In this document: one piece after another, positions 34,975 through 43,213 of the stretch
Numbering within the stretch: position 1 is the first letter of the stretch
Layout of the letters: every line of letters begins with the position of its first letter
Assembly: GCA_964506465.1 (NCBI GenBank)
Contig: CAZDLM010000001.1
Coordinates: 120,755 to 184,754, forward strand
From: UBA6109 sp964506465
GTDB lineage: Bacteria > Desulfobacterota > Syntrophia > Syntrophales > UBA6109
Length of the DNA stretch: 64,000 bases
Reading direction: 5' to 3'
Notes under the pieces: generated by a model
Databases searched by the model: none
The model's input: only the letters and a program-made list of their open reading frames with translations
Told to the model about the DNA's origin: nothing
Position numbers and translations under genes: made by a program

Positions 34975-35537
34975 ATGGCAAGCGCCTGTTCGACGTGACC
35001 GTGGCCGCGGCCGCGCTCATTTTTTTTTCCCTGCCGATGCTGTTCATCGCGCTGCTCGTCAAGAGCACTTCCAAAGGGCCTTTGCTCTACTGCTCGGCAA
35101 GGGTCGGAATCGATAATCGGACGTTTCAGATGCCGAAGTTTCGTACGATGCGCATCGATACTCCGGTAGTCGCTACACATCTATTGCGCGACGCCGGCCG
35201 ATATGTCACGCCGGTCGGGTCTTTTCTGCGCAAGTTCAGCCTGGACGAACTGCCCCAGCTCTGGAGCATTCTAAGGGGCGACATGAGTTTCGTGGGACCG
35301 CGGCCGGCCTTGTATAATCAGGACGACCTGATCGCCCTCCGCACGGCCGAAGGCGTGCATCGGCTGATGCCGGGTGTCACGGGGTGGGCGCAGGTCAACG
35401 GGAGAGACGAACTGGATATCCCCGCCAAGGTAGAATTGGACCGGTACTACCTGAATCACCGCTCGCTGCTCTTCGACGTGAAGATCATGATCATGACCGC
35501 AGTCAAGGTTCTGCGGCGGGAGGGAATTTCCCATTGA
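34971..35537 (+). CDS. Small phosphoglycosyl transferase (initiating sugar transferase)
   Basis: A 188-residue bacterial sugar transferase of the minimal monotopic PglC type. There is one N-terminal membrane segment (VTVAAAALIFFSLPMLFIALL), then the core motifs PKFRTM, SFLRKFSLDELPQLW with the catalytic Asp-Glu, SFVGPRP and LMPGVTGWAQVNGRD. It moves a phospho-sugar from a UDP-sugar to undecaprenyl phosphate and starts the repeat unit. WbpM downstream and the reductase upstream suggest a 6-deoxy-N-acetyl-hexosamine as first sugar. Overlap with the upstream stop implies coupled translation. Confidence 0.9.
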   Translation: MNGKRLFDVTVAAAALIFFSLPMLFIALLVKSTSKGPLLYCSARVGIDNRTFQMPKFRTMRIDTPVVATHLLRDAGRYVTPVGSFLRKFSLDELPQLWSILRGDMSFVGPRPALYNQDDLIALRTAEGVHRLMPGVTGWAQVNGRDELDIPAKVELDRYYLNHRSLLFDVKIMIMTAVKVLRREGISH

Positions 35538-35582
35538 AGAGTTCCGTCGTTTGCGTCGGCGAGAGAGGGGAAGAAAACGACG

Positions 35583-36745
35583 ATGACGCGTAGCGTAAGC
35601 ATCCGCGAAAAGTGGGTGACACAATCAGAGATCCGCAACATGTCCATCGAGTGTGCCCGGGTCGGCGGCATCAACCTGTCGCAGGGGGTCTGCGACACGG
35701 AGGTGCCGGAGATCGTCCGCCGGGCGGCATGCCAGGCAGTCGAAGACGGCTACAATACCTACACCCGCTACGACGGTCTCGCCGAATTGCGCGATGCGAT
35801 TTCCCTGAAGTACCGGCGATTATACGGACTCGCAACGGATCCGGAAAGGGAGATCGTCGTGAGCGCGGGCGCGACGGGCGCCTTCTATTGCGCCTGCCTC
35901 GCCCTGCTGAACCCGGGCGACGAAGTGATCCTGTTCGAACCCTATTACGGTTACCATGTCAGCACGCTGATTGCGACGGAAGCCGTTCCGGTCTTCGTGA
36001 GCATGAAGAACGAAACCTGGACATTCACCGGGGAGGATCTGGAGCAGGCCGTGACGGCGAAGACAAGGGCGATCATGATCAATACGCCGGCCAACCCCTC
36101 CGGTAAGGTCTTTTCGCGGGGGGAACTGGAGATCGTGGCGGCGTTCGCGGCGAAACACGACCTCTTTGTCTTCACCGACGAAATCTATGAGCATTTCATC
36201 TACGACGGGAGCGCTCACATCTCCCCGGCGACGCTGGAGGGTATGAGGGAACGGACCATAACGATCTCCGGCCTTTCGAAAACCTTCAGCATCACCATGG
36301 ATGGAGAATCGGTTACTGCATCTGCGATGCGCGCTGGGCGCGCACGATCGGATATTTCAATGACCTGGTATATGTCTGCGCACCGTCGCCGTTGCAGATG
36401 GCGTCGGCGAAAGGCATCATTCAGCTTGACGAAGGGTATTATCGTGAGCTTGCGCTGGAATTCCGCTCAAAACGTGATAGGATCTGCACGGCGTTGGCCG
36501 ATGCAAATCTCCGACCGCATGTGCCGCTGGGCGCTTATTACGTCCTAGCTGACATTTCGGCACTCCCCGGTCGGGACGGCAAGGAGCGAGCGATGTACCT
36601 TCTGCAGAAAACCGGGGTAGCCGCTGTCCCCGGCGAGGCCTTCTACGCTGAAGGCGGATCGTCGCTGGCCCGCTTCTGTTTCGCAAAAAACGACCGGGAA
36701 CTGGATGAAGCCTGCAACCGCCTGCGGCGGTTGAACGTTCGATGA
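35583..36745 (+). pseudogene. PLP aminotransferase (class I/II), frameshifted
   Basis: The first part (35583 to about 36296) is a fold-type I aminotransferase: VSAGATGAFYCAC, FEPYYGYHV, NTPANPSGKVF, FTDEIYEHF and the PLP lysine in GLSKTFSIT. At that point the frame breaks. Two bases (AT, 36297-36298) interrupt SIT and GWRIGY; skipping them restores a perfect family match that continues to the stop at 36745 (KGIIQLDEGYY, VPGEAFY). The product would be about 386 residues. Either the draft has an error or the gene is recently broken. The intact form would be an aspartate/alanine-type or sugar aminotransferase; the last bases overlap the WbpM-like gene, so it belongs to the operon. Confidence 0.82.
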
Positions 36746-38595
36746 AGAATCTGATTCGCAATCCGAATTTCTACGCCATGCTGCTCTTGGACGCATTTCT
36801 CGTGGCGTCGTCCTATTTCCTGTCCTATCTGCTGCGTTATGAAATCAGCGTGCCGCCTGAAGCGGTGGACAGCATCCGCCGGACGCTGCCCTGGATTATT
36901 CCGTTCAAGCTGATCGTCTTCTTCGTCTTCAACCTCTATCGCGGCATGTGGCGCTACACGAGCGTGCGGGACTTGAAGAACGTCGTCAAGGCCTCCAGTA
37001 TCTCGTCGATCGTCATTGTCCTGGCAGTTCTGTTCCTCTTCCGTTTTGAAGGCTTTCCCCGTTCCGTCTTCGCCATCGACTGGGTGCTGACGCTGCTCCT
37101 CATCAGTGGGGCCAGGATCGCCGTGCGGCTGATTTTGGCGAACAACGTCTCCTCGTTCTGGAAGTTGCGGCAGCGTGCCCCGGCCAGCCGTCATCTCCTG
37201 ATCATCGGAGCCGGTGACGCGGGAGAAAAGGCGATCCGAGAGCTTCAGGAGAATCCGAACGTCAGGATGATGCCCATCGGTTTCCTGGATGATGACGAAG
37301 CAAAGCAGGGGAAGATGATCCACGGTGTTCCGGTGCTCGGTTTCATCGAAGACATCGAACACCTCCCCGAGCCTTTCGAGGAAATCCTCATTGCGCTGCC
37401 CTCCGCCAGCGCGGAGCAGATGCGGAGAATCGTCGCCGCCTGCGAACGCACCGGCAAGCGCTACCGGACAATGCCGGGAATCGGCGAGTTGATCGACGGC
37501 AAGGTTTCACTCAAGGCCATACGGGAAGTCACCATCGAGGACATCCTGGGGCGGGACGAGGTGCATCTCAATCAGGATGCCATCCGCAGTTATCTGGAAG
37601 GACGCCGGATCCTGGTAACGGGTGCGGGAGGATCGATCGGGAGCGAATTGGTCAGGCAGATCTGCCGTTTCAAGCCGTCAAGGCTCGGCATCCTGGAATT
37701 CAGCGAGTTCAATTTGTTCAGCGTGGAGAGCGAATGCCGCCGGCACTTTGCATGGATTCCGGTGAAGAGCCTTCTGGTCGATATTCGCGACCGGTCCGCG
37801 CTTTGCCGCGCTTTCGCCGATTTCCGGCCCGAAGTCGTCTTCCATGCGGCTGCCTATAAGCACGTCCCCATACAGGAGGAGCACCCTCACGAGGCTGTGC
37901 GCAACAATGTGATCGGTACGAGAAACGTCATCGATTGCGCGATGGCCGCGGAGGTCAAGCGTTTCGTGCTGGTTTCCACGGACAAGGCCGTCCGTCCCAC
38001 CAGCGTCATGGGAACGACCAAGAGGGTCGCCGAGATGATGGTGGAGTGCCTGAACGGCAATGGCGCCACGCGCTTCATGGCGGTTCGTTTCGGGAACGTC
38101 CTCGGGAGTTCCGGGTCGGTGGTGCCGATCTTTCAGCAGCAGATTGCCCAGGGAGGTCCCGTAACCGTCACGCATCCGGAGGTGACGAGGTACTTCATGA
38201 CCATTCCCGAAGCGGCGCAACTCATTCTTCAGGCGGCGGCGATGGGCGAAGGCGGTGAGACCTTCATCCTGGACATGGGGAAACCCATCCGCATTGCCGA
38301 TATGGCGCGCGATATGATCCGTCTGCACGGATTCGAACCCGACAGGGATATCCCGATTCAGTACATCGGACTCCGGCCTGGGGAGAAACTGTACGAGGAA
38401 CTGATTACGGAAGGAGAGGGAATCGTTCAGACTTCTCACGAGAAGATCCGCGTCATCCGCGGCCGAAGCTGTGATGCGAAAAAGCTCGCTGCCGACATCG
38501 AAGCGCTCGTCGCCGCTGCCGATCGTGCCGATGCCCTGGCGATCAAGAAGAAGCTTGCTGAAATCGTCCCCGAATACACCCCCCATTTCGATTAG
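36742..38595 (+). CDS. Membrane-bound UDP-sugar 4,6-dehydratase, WbpM/CapD-type
   Basis: A 617-residue protein. Four N-terminal membrane helices occupy about residues 10-135. A first nucleotide-binding region (IIGAGDAGEKAI) at about 152 is followed by the catalytic extended SDR starting at GAGGSIGSELVRQ near 291. The catalytic region reads STDKAVRPTSVMGTTKR with Met in the Tyr position, normal for WbpM. IQYIGLRPGEKLYEELI near the end is also diagnostic. It makes UDP-4-keto-6-deoxy-GlcNAc, precursor of QuiNAc, FucNAc and bacillosamine. It starts inside the stop of the aminotransferase. Confidence 0.9.
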   Translation: MKNLIRNPNFYAMLLLDAFLVASSYFLSYLLRYEISVPPEAVDSIRRTLPWIIPFKLIVFFVFNLYRGMWRYTSVRDLKNVVKASSISSIVIVLAVLFLFRFEGFPRSVFAIDWVLTLLLISGARIAVRLILANNVSSFWKLRQRAPASRHLLIIGAGDAGEKAIRELQENPNVRMMPIGFLDDDEAKQGKMIHGVPVLGFIEDIEHLPEPFEEILIALPSASAEQMRRIVAACERTGKRYRTMPGIGELIDGKVSLKAIREVTIEDILGRDEVHLNQDAIRSYLEGRRILVTGAGGSIGSELVRQICRFKPSRLGILEFSEFNLFSVESECRRHFAWIPVKSLLVDIRDRSALCRAFADFRPEVVFHAAAYKHVPIQEEHPHEAVRNNVIGTRNVIDCAMAAEVKRFVLVSTDKAVRPTSVMGTTKRVAEMMVECLNGNGATRFMAVRFGNVLGSSGSVVPIFQQQIAQGGPVTVTHPEVTRYFMTIPEAAQLILQAAAMGEGGETFILDMGKPIRIADMARDMIRLHGFEPDRDIPIQYIGLRPGEKLYEELITEGEGIVQTSHEKIRVIRGRSCDAKKLAADIEALVAAADRADALAIKKKLAEIVPEYTPHFD

Positions 38596-38612
38596 CCCTC
38601 AGCCTACATTTC

Positions 38613-39710
38613 ATGAAAATCGCCGAACACTTTGCTCGTTTCCAGGACATCCGCAGGATTCTTGTTGTCCAACTTGGGGATATCGGCGACGTCGTCTGGT
38701 CGACGCCCACCTTCCGAGCCGTCAAGGAGCATTACGGCGTGCCCGTTTCAGTAATTGTCCGCGAAGGCAGCGGCGCTCTCCTGACCGCCGATTCTTCCAT
38801 CCATGAAGTCTTTGAAATCCCTGCCCGCTCACAGAATTGCGTTCAACGGTCGCTGAAACAGATGGCGCTCATCCGTGCTCTCCGCGCCGCACGATTCGAC
38901 CTGGTTTTCGACCTGCGTTCCGATGACCGGGGCGCGATCATGACCTTTCTGACCGGGGCGCCTCGCAGGGCAAGCCTTTATTACGAAAGAGTCTCCTTCT
39001 GGCGAAACCGCCTTTTCACGCACCTGGCAATTCCCAATTCCCCCGGGGAGAGGCATCGCGGCGCCGCGGCGCAGTCGTTACGGATCGTGAGGGCCTTCGG
39101 AATACCGACCCCTGACGAAATCCCCCGGCTTTGGGTGGCGGAGGAATCGAGTCTTCAGGTGGATCGCCTGCTGGAGAGAGAGGGAATCGCATCACGGGGG
39201 GGCTGGGTTACCCTGAATCCCTTTTCCCGCTGGTCCTACAAGGAGTGGGACCTGCGCAAGTGGTCCGAGGTCATTGATCGTCTGGGCGAGGAATTCCGAG
39301 TGGCCACGGTTCTCGTCGGCTCCAAGTCGGAAAGGGAGAGGGCGCAGCAGCTCTGCCGCGAAAGAAGGGCTGTTCACAACCTTGCCGGCAGGACATCACT
39401 GGCTGAACTGGCGGCTCTTCTCCAGCGGAGCGTCCTTCACATCGGCGTGGACAGCGCCGCGCCGCACATCGCCGCGGCCGTGGGGACGCCCACGGTCACG
39501 ATTTACGGCCCGACGGATTGGCACGACTGGGCGCCGATCGGCGAAAACCACCGCGTCGTCGTGTCTCCGCTTCCCTGCGTCCCCTGTTCCCGCAAGGGCT
39601 GTGACGGACGGGGGAAAAGCCGATGCCTGGACGATCTGACGGTCGGTGAGGTTATGGAGACGATCCGCGCGGCGCTCAGGGAAGCGGCTTCGCCTCCTCA
39701 ACAAGCATGA
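38613..39710 (+). CDS. Family 9 glycosyltransferase (heptosyltransferase-like)
   Basis: A 365-residue GT9 enzyme: ILVVQLGDIGDVVWSTP at the N-terminus, LVFDLRSDDRG, and the C-terminal HIGVDSAAPHIAAAVGTPTV with the donor-binding Asp and His. It resembles WaaQ and other ADP-heptose transferases, more distantly WaaC and WaaF, which are also present in this window. It closes the plus-strand gene run and its last 35 bases overlap a minus-strand Trm112-like gene. A core heptose side-branch transferase is the simplest role. Confidence 0.85.
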   Translation: MKIAEHFARFQDIRRILVVQLGDIGDVVWSTPTFRAVKEHYGVPVSVIVREGSGALLTADSSIHEVFEIPARSQNCVQRSLKQMALIRALRAARFDLVFDLRSDDRGAIMTFLTGAPRRASLYYERVSFWRNRLFTHLAIPNSPGERHRGAAAQSLRIVRAFGIPTPDEIPRLWVAEESSLQVDRLLEREGIASRGGWVTLNPFSRWSYKEWDLRKWSEVIDRLGEEFRVATVLVGSKSERERAQQLCRERRAVHNLAGRTSLAELAALLQRSVLHIGVDSAAPHIAAAVGTPTVTIYGPTDWHDWAPIGENHRVVVSPLPCVPCSRKGCDGRGKSRCLDDLTVGEVMETIRAALREAASPPQQA

Positions 39711-39846
39711 TCGGGATGCCGTCTTTGATCTCGTAGAGGAGGCGGCATCTTTCACAGATCAGGCCTGTTTCCGCCTCGTCGAGGCGGAGCTCCCCCTTGC
39801 ATTTGGGGCAGGCCAGGATTTCAAGCAACTCTTTGTTTATCGCCAT
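39676..39846 (-). CDS. Trm112-family small zinc-ribbon protein
   Basis: A 56-codon gene on the minus strand. It starts at 39846 with MAINKELLEILACPKC; the cysteine pairs are C13/C16 and C31/C34, and the middle reads YEIKDGIPIMLVEE, the standard Trm112/YcaR pattern with I-x-D-G-I-P. A purine-rich ribosome site (AAGGAAGGG) precedes the ATG. It lies at the end of the lipid A/core operon, where YcaR-like proteins are also found in other bacteria near lpxK and kdsB. Its 3' end is antisense to the last 35 bases of the GT9 gene. Function of the stand-alone bacterial protein is not settled. Confidence 0.85.
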   Translation of the reverse strand: MAINKELLEILACPKCKGELRLDEAETGLICERCRLLYEIKDGIPIMLVEEAKPLP

Positions 39847-39897
39847 CGCGATCCCTTCCTTTCTCCCTTCCCGGTCATCTCTTCCCGTTTCCGCCCA

Positions 39898-40533
39898 TCA
39901 CTTGAAAAACAGGCTGTACCCGACGACGCCCATGTGGGTGTCGATGCCGCCGTTCGGTTCGGCGAGATCCGCATTAGACATGTGGCGATAGCGGTACCCG
40001 ACATGCAGAGCCGAGTCCTTCGACAGATAATAGTATATCCCTGCCCCGAAGACGTTGGAAAATAGAAATCCGTTGGCCTGTTTCTTTGTGACGACGGATA
40101 CGTAATGCGGGCCTGTGCTACCCAAGATATACAGGGATAGGGGTTCGTAGACGGGGTAGGAATATTGGAGACCGACGCCGATTCCTGCCTCGAAATTCGT
40201 CGACGGATCGAGGACCGGGTTGACCTGCGGTTCGATAAACGCACTGAGCGTCCCCTGGTGATTCCGCAGCCCCGAAATATACCTTTTCAAATCAGCGCCC
40301 AAATGCCCGATCAGGAGGATCGGCCGATAGCGTCCCTCCGGGATATTCCCGCTTCCATATCCCGTCACCACCCCCATTTCCGTAAAGAACGTCCCGCCCG
40401 AGCCTTCCCCCCCCTTTCCTTCACTGCCCCAGACGCCGTTTGAGAAGAAGAAAATAAGCGCCAGGATCGCAAAAAGTGCGGCAACACCGCTTCCGGAATG
40501 GACCATGATTTTTCGACAGGGTTTCTCTTTCAT
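39898..40533 (-). CDS. PagL-like acyloxyacyl hydrolase, outer membrane
   Basis: A 211-residue protein with an N-terminal signal segment (ALFAILALIFFFSNGVWGSEG). The body has alternating hydrophobic residues typical of an eight-stranded beta-barrel, ending in Phe-Lys. The catalytic region RHMSNADLAEPN holds the His-x-Ser pair of lipid A 3-O-deacylases; fourteen residues after the His, where PagL has its Glu, there is an Asp. The enzyme would remove an ester-linked acyl chain from lipid A in the outer membrane. It follows waaC in the operon, with overlapping ends. The family call is fairly firm; activity on an amide-rich lipid A is open. Confidence 0.75.
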   Translation of the reverse strand: MKEKPCRKIMVHSGSGVAALFAILALIFFFSNGVWGSEGKGGEGSGGTFFTEMGVVTGYGSGNIPEGRYRPILLIGHLGADLKRYISGLRNHQGTLSAFIEPQVNPVLDPSTNFEAGIGVGLQYSYPVYEPLSLYILGSTGPHYVSVVTKKQANGFLFSNVFGAGIYYYLSKDSALHVGYRYRHMSNADLAEPNGGIDTHMGVVGYSLFFK

Positions 40534-41558
40534 CGTGACAACGCTCCTTGAACTGCGGCGAATACTTCCTCCACGGAGATGCCGCCCATGCAGGTTTTAT
40601 GTTCGCAGTTCCTCAGAAAACAGGGACTGCATTCCATCCTCTTTCGGATGACGCGGTGACCCTCGCCGTAGGGACCCGTTCTTGCCGGATCGGTCGGTCC
40701 GAAAACGGCGACGACCTTCGTCCCGACGGCGGCGGCGATGTGCATGGGGCCGGAATCCGTCGTGACGACGACTCTTGCCCGCCGGTACAGCTCTGCAAGA
40801 TCCCGCAGCGTCGTCCGTCCCGCGAGGTCCACGTACGTTTCCCTCATCCGTTCCCGGATCGGCAGCACGGCGCCGCGGTCGGCGCCGGTCAGGATAACGG
40901 GAAGGTGGAGATCGCTGCGGATCCGGTCGCAAAGTTCGGCGAAGCGTCCCTCGTCCCAGAGCTTCGTCGGCCATAACGCCTCCGGGCTCACAGCGACAAA
41001 GTCCTTTCCCGCCTCGATGCCGGCCCGCTTCATCAGGAGGTCGATGCGCTTCCGGTTTTCTTCTGCGATCGGGATGAAAAATTCCTTCCCGGTGGTCTCC
41101 CCGCCAAGATGAGTCACAAAATCGAGATACCGGTCGACGGCGTGTTTCGTCATGTCCTCCGGTATCTTTTCGTTCAGGAAGAGGCCGCTCATCTCCTGCA
41201 TGCTGTCGTAGCCCAGCCTGCGCTTGCCCCGGCTCAGAAAGACAATGGCGCCGCTCTTGAAAAGCCCGTGGAAGTCGATGACGAGATCGTAGGGCCGGTC
41301 GCGGAGTTCCCGGAAGAACGCGCCCATTTCCCGCAGGGGCGATGCAATCTGCCCGTCTCCCATCCGCCGCAGCCATGTCTTGCGGCCGGAGACCAGAACG
41401 CGGTCCAGATGGGGATGGCCGCAGAGGAGGTCCGCCGCGGCCTCCTCAACGGCCCAGGTGATGTGGGCGTCGGGAAAGCGTTTCCGCAATGCGGCGAGCG
41501 ACGGCAGGGTGTGGACGACGTCGCCGATGGCGCTGAGTTTGACGATCAGGATATTCAT
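40530..41558 (-). CDS. waaC: Lipopolysaccharide heptosyltransferase I (WaaC-like)
   Basis: A 342-residue GT9 enzyme. The N-terminus MNILIVKLSAIGDVVHTLP is the WaaC signature. Later segments are LVIDFHGLFKSGAI, SPEALWPTKLWDEGRFAEL and TTDSGPMHIAAAVGTKVVAVFGPTDP. It adds the first heptose to Kdo of the inner core, using ADP-heptose. The frame is open upstream to 42740 but the true start is ATG 41558, which overlaps the gmhB stop. Its own stop overlaps the PagL-like start. Confidence 0.9.
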   Translation of the reverse strand: MNILIVKLSAIGDVVHTLPSLAALRKRFPDAHITWAVEEAAADLLCGHPHLDRVLVSGRKTWLRRMGDGQIASPLREMGAFFRELRDRPYDLVIDFHGLFKSGAIVFLSRGKRRLGYDSMQEMSGLFLNEKIPEDMTKHAVDRYLDFVTHLGGETTGKEFFIPIAEENRKRIDLLMKRAGIEAGKDFVAVSPEALWPTKLWDEGRFAELCDRIRSDLHLPVILTGADRGAVLPIRERMRETYVDLAGRTTLRDLAELYRRARVVVTTDSGPMHIAAAVGTKVVAVFGPTDPARTGPYGEGHRVIRKRMECSPCFLRNCEHKTCMGGISVEEVFAAVQGALSR

Positions 41559-42127
41559 GCGCTGTTCTTGAGGATCCATCGCACCGCATCCAGGAGGTCC
41601 GTTGCCGTGCAGTCGGGGCGGATATTCGACGGAATTTCCGACGCTCCGTACCCGGTTCTGACGAGGACGGCCCTGGTGCCGGCCCGGAGCCCCGTCTCGA
41701 TATCCTTGAGTGTATCGCCGACGAAATAGGACCGGCTGAGGTCGATATCCAGTTCTTCGGCCGCCCGCCTCAGCATTCCCGTCGCCGGTTTGCGGCAGTC
41801 GCAGCTTCTTCGATAATCCCCTATACCCTCCGACGGGTGGTGGGGGCAATAGTAAAATCCGTCGATCTCCGCTCCCTCCCGCCGCAGCTCTTCGCGGATG
41901 CGTTCGTGAACGGTCCGGACAAATTCCTCTGTGAAATAGCCCCGCGCCACGCCGGACTGGTTGGTGACGACGACGGCCTTCAGTCTGCTTTCGTTGATCC
42001 GCCGTACCGCTTCCGCCACGCCAGGAAGGATGCGCAGCCGCTCCAGGCGGTCGAGGTAGCCGACCTCTTCGTTGATCGTTCCGTCGCGGTCGAGAAAGAC
42101 GGCGGCAAATTTCTTCTTCCGTTCCAT
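41555..42127 (-). CDS. gmhB: D,D-heptose 1,7-bisphosphate phosphatase
   Basis: A 190-residue HAD-IIIA phosphatase: FLDRDGTINEEVGYL holds the nucleophile and acid Asp, VVTNQSGVARG is motif II, the zinc site is CPHHP followed by CDCRKP, and YFVGDTLKDIE is motif IV. It removes the C7 phosphate in ADP-heptose synthesis for the inner core. It sits between waaF and waaC, with overlap to waaC and a 12-base gap to waaF. The presence of core heptose genes explains the need for ADP-heptose, though hldE is outside the window. Confidence 0.92.
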   Translation of the reverse strand: MERKKKFAAVFLDRDGTINEEVGYLDRLERLRILPGVAEAVRRINESRLKAVVVTNQSGVARGYFTEEFVRTVHERIREELRREGAEIDGFYYCPHHPSEGIGDYRRSCDCRKPATGMLRRAAEELDIDLSRSYFVGDTLKDIETGLRAGTRAVLVRTGYGASEIPSNIRPDCTATDLLDAVRWILKNSA

Positions 42128-42139
42128 CGTCCGATTCCT

Positions 42140-43213
42140 TCAGTTCTTTTCCGCCTTTTTCCGCAGAAGGCCCCTGGCGGCTTCCAGTACGTCGTCCGCC
42201 GTGATCCTGTCCATGCACCGGAAATCGGTGGGGCAGTCCGTCTTCAGGCAGGGGCTGCAATCGACCTCCCGCCGGACGATGACACTGCGCTTGCCGACGG
42301 GCCCCGTCGTCACGGGATTGGTGGAGCCGAAGATCGCGACCGTGGGCACCCCCAGTGCGGCGGCAAGATGCATCAAGCCGGAATCGTTGGAGATGAAAAG
42401 ATCGCAGTGGGCCATGACCGCGATCGCCTCCTTGAGGCCGGTTTGGCCGGCGATGTCGGCGAGGGGGCCTGTCGTGTGCCGGGCGACGGCCGCGGCGGCG
42501 GGTCTGTCGCCGGTGCTTCCGAAGAGGAGGATCGACGCGCCTTCGTCCCGGATCAGACGATCGGCGACGGCGGCGAACCGTTCTGGAAACCACCGCTTGG
42601 CGGGGCCGTAGGCCGCTCCGGGGGCGATGCCGACGAGGGGGTGTTTCCCGGCCATGCCCAGGCGATCCAGCAGTTTGTCGGCCAGCAACTCGTGTTCCGG
42701 CCCCGTTGCGAGATGGAATTCCTTGCCCCTCTCGCGGCACCCCAGGGCCTTGACCATTTTCAGGTAGTATCGGGTTTGATGGACGTCGCCGCTCCCGGGC
42801 GCTTTCTTCACGGCATGGGTCAGCAGCAATGCGCGTCCGTCCGTACCGTATCCGGCGCGGACGGGAATGCGGGCGAGGCAGGAAAGAATGGCCGCTTCGA
42901 TGGCGTTCTGCAGGAGGATGACGGCGTCGAACCGGCGGACGCGCAACTCCCCGGCCAGGCGAATCAGGCCTCTGATCCCTTCATGGATCCCCGGGCGCTG
43001 GTAGAGAATCACCTCGTCGATCTCCGGACACAGCGCATAGACCTCCGCCACCCAGGGCTTTGCCAGGACCGAGACACGCGCGGCCGGAAAGGCGGCCCGC
43101 ACCGCAGCCAGCGACGGCAGCGTCAACACGGCATCGCCGATCCAGTTGGTTCCGCGGATGAGGATATTTCCGAACCCCGCAAAGGGGCGCAGTGTGATCG
43201 TCTCCTTCGTCAT
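42140..43213 (-). CDS. waaF: Lipopolysaccharide heptosyltransferase II (WaaF-like)
   Basis: A 357-residue GT9 enzyme: ILIRGTNWIGDAVLTLPSL near the N-terminus is the WaaF signature. IAPGAAYGPAKRWFPERFA and ISNDSGLMHLAAALGVPTVAIFG are donor-site segments, and the C-terminal cysteines (CSPCLKTDCP, CMDRI) are typical. It adds the second heptose of the inner core. ATG 43213 overlaps the stop of the acyltransferase; the frame is open much further upstream but only by chance antisense composition. Confidence 0.92.
   Translation of the reverse strand: MTKETITLRPFAGFGNILIRGTNWIGDAVLTLPSLAAVRAAFPAARVSVLAKPWVAEVYALCPEIDEVILYQRPGIHEGIRGLIRLAGELRVRRFDAVILLQNAIEAAILSCLARIPVRAGYGTDGRALLLTHAVKKAPGSGDVHQTRYYLKMVKALGCRERGKEFHLATGPEHELLADKLLDRLGMAGKHPLVGIAPGAAYGPAKRWFPERFAAVADRLIRDEGASILLFGSTGDRPAAAAVARHTTGPLADIAGQTGLKEAIAVMAHCDLFISNDSGLMHLAAALGVPTVAIFGSTNPVTTGPVGKRSVIVRREVDCSPCLKTDCPTDFRCMDRITADDVLEAARGLLRKKAEKN

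Noticed and set aside
36290..36310. Programmed frameshift in the aminotransferase
   Set aside because: There is no slippery heptamer or downstream pseudoknot visible; error or decay is simpler.
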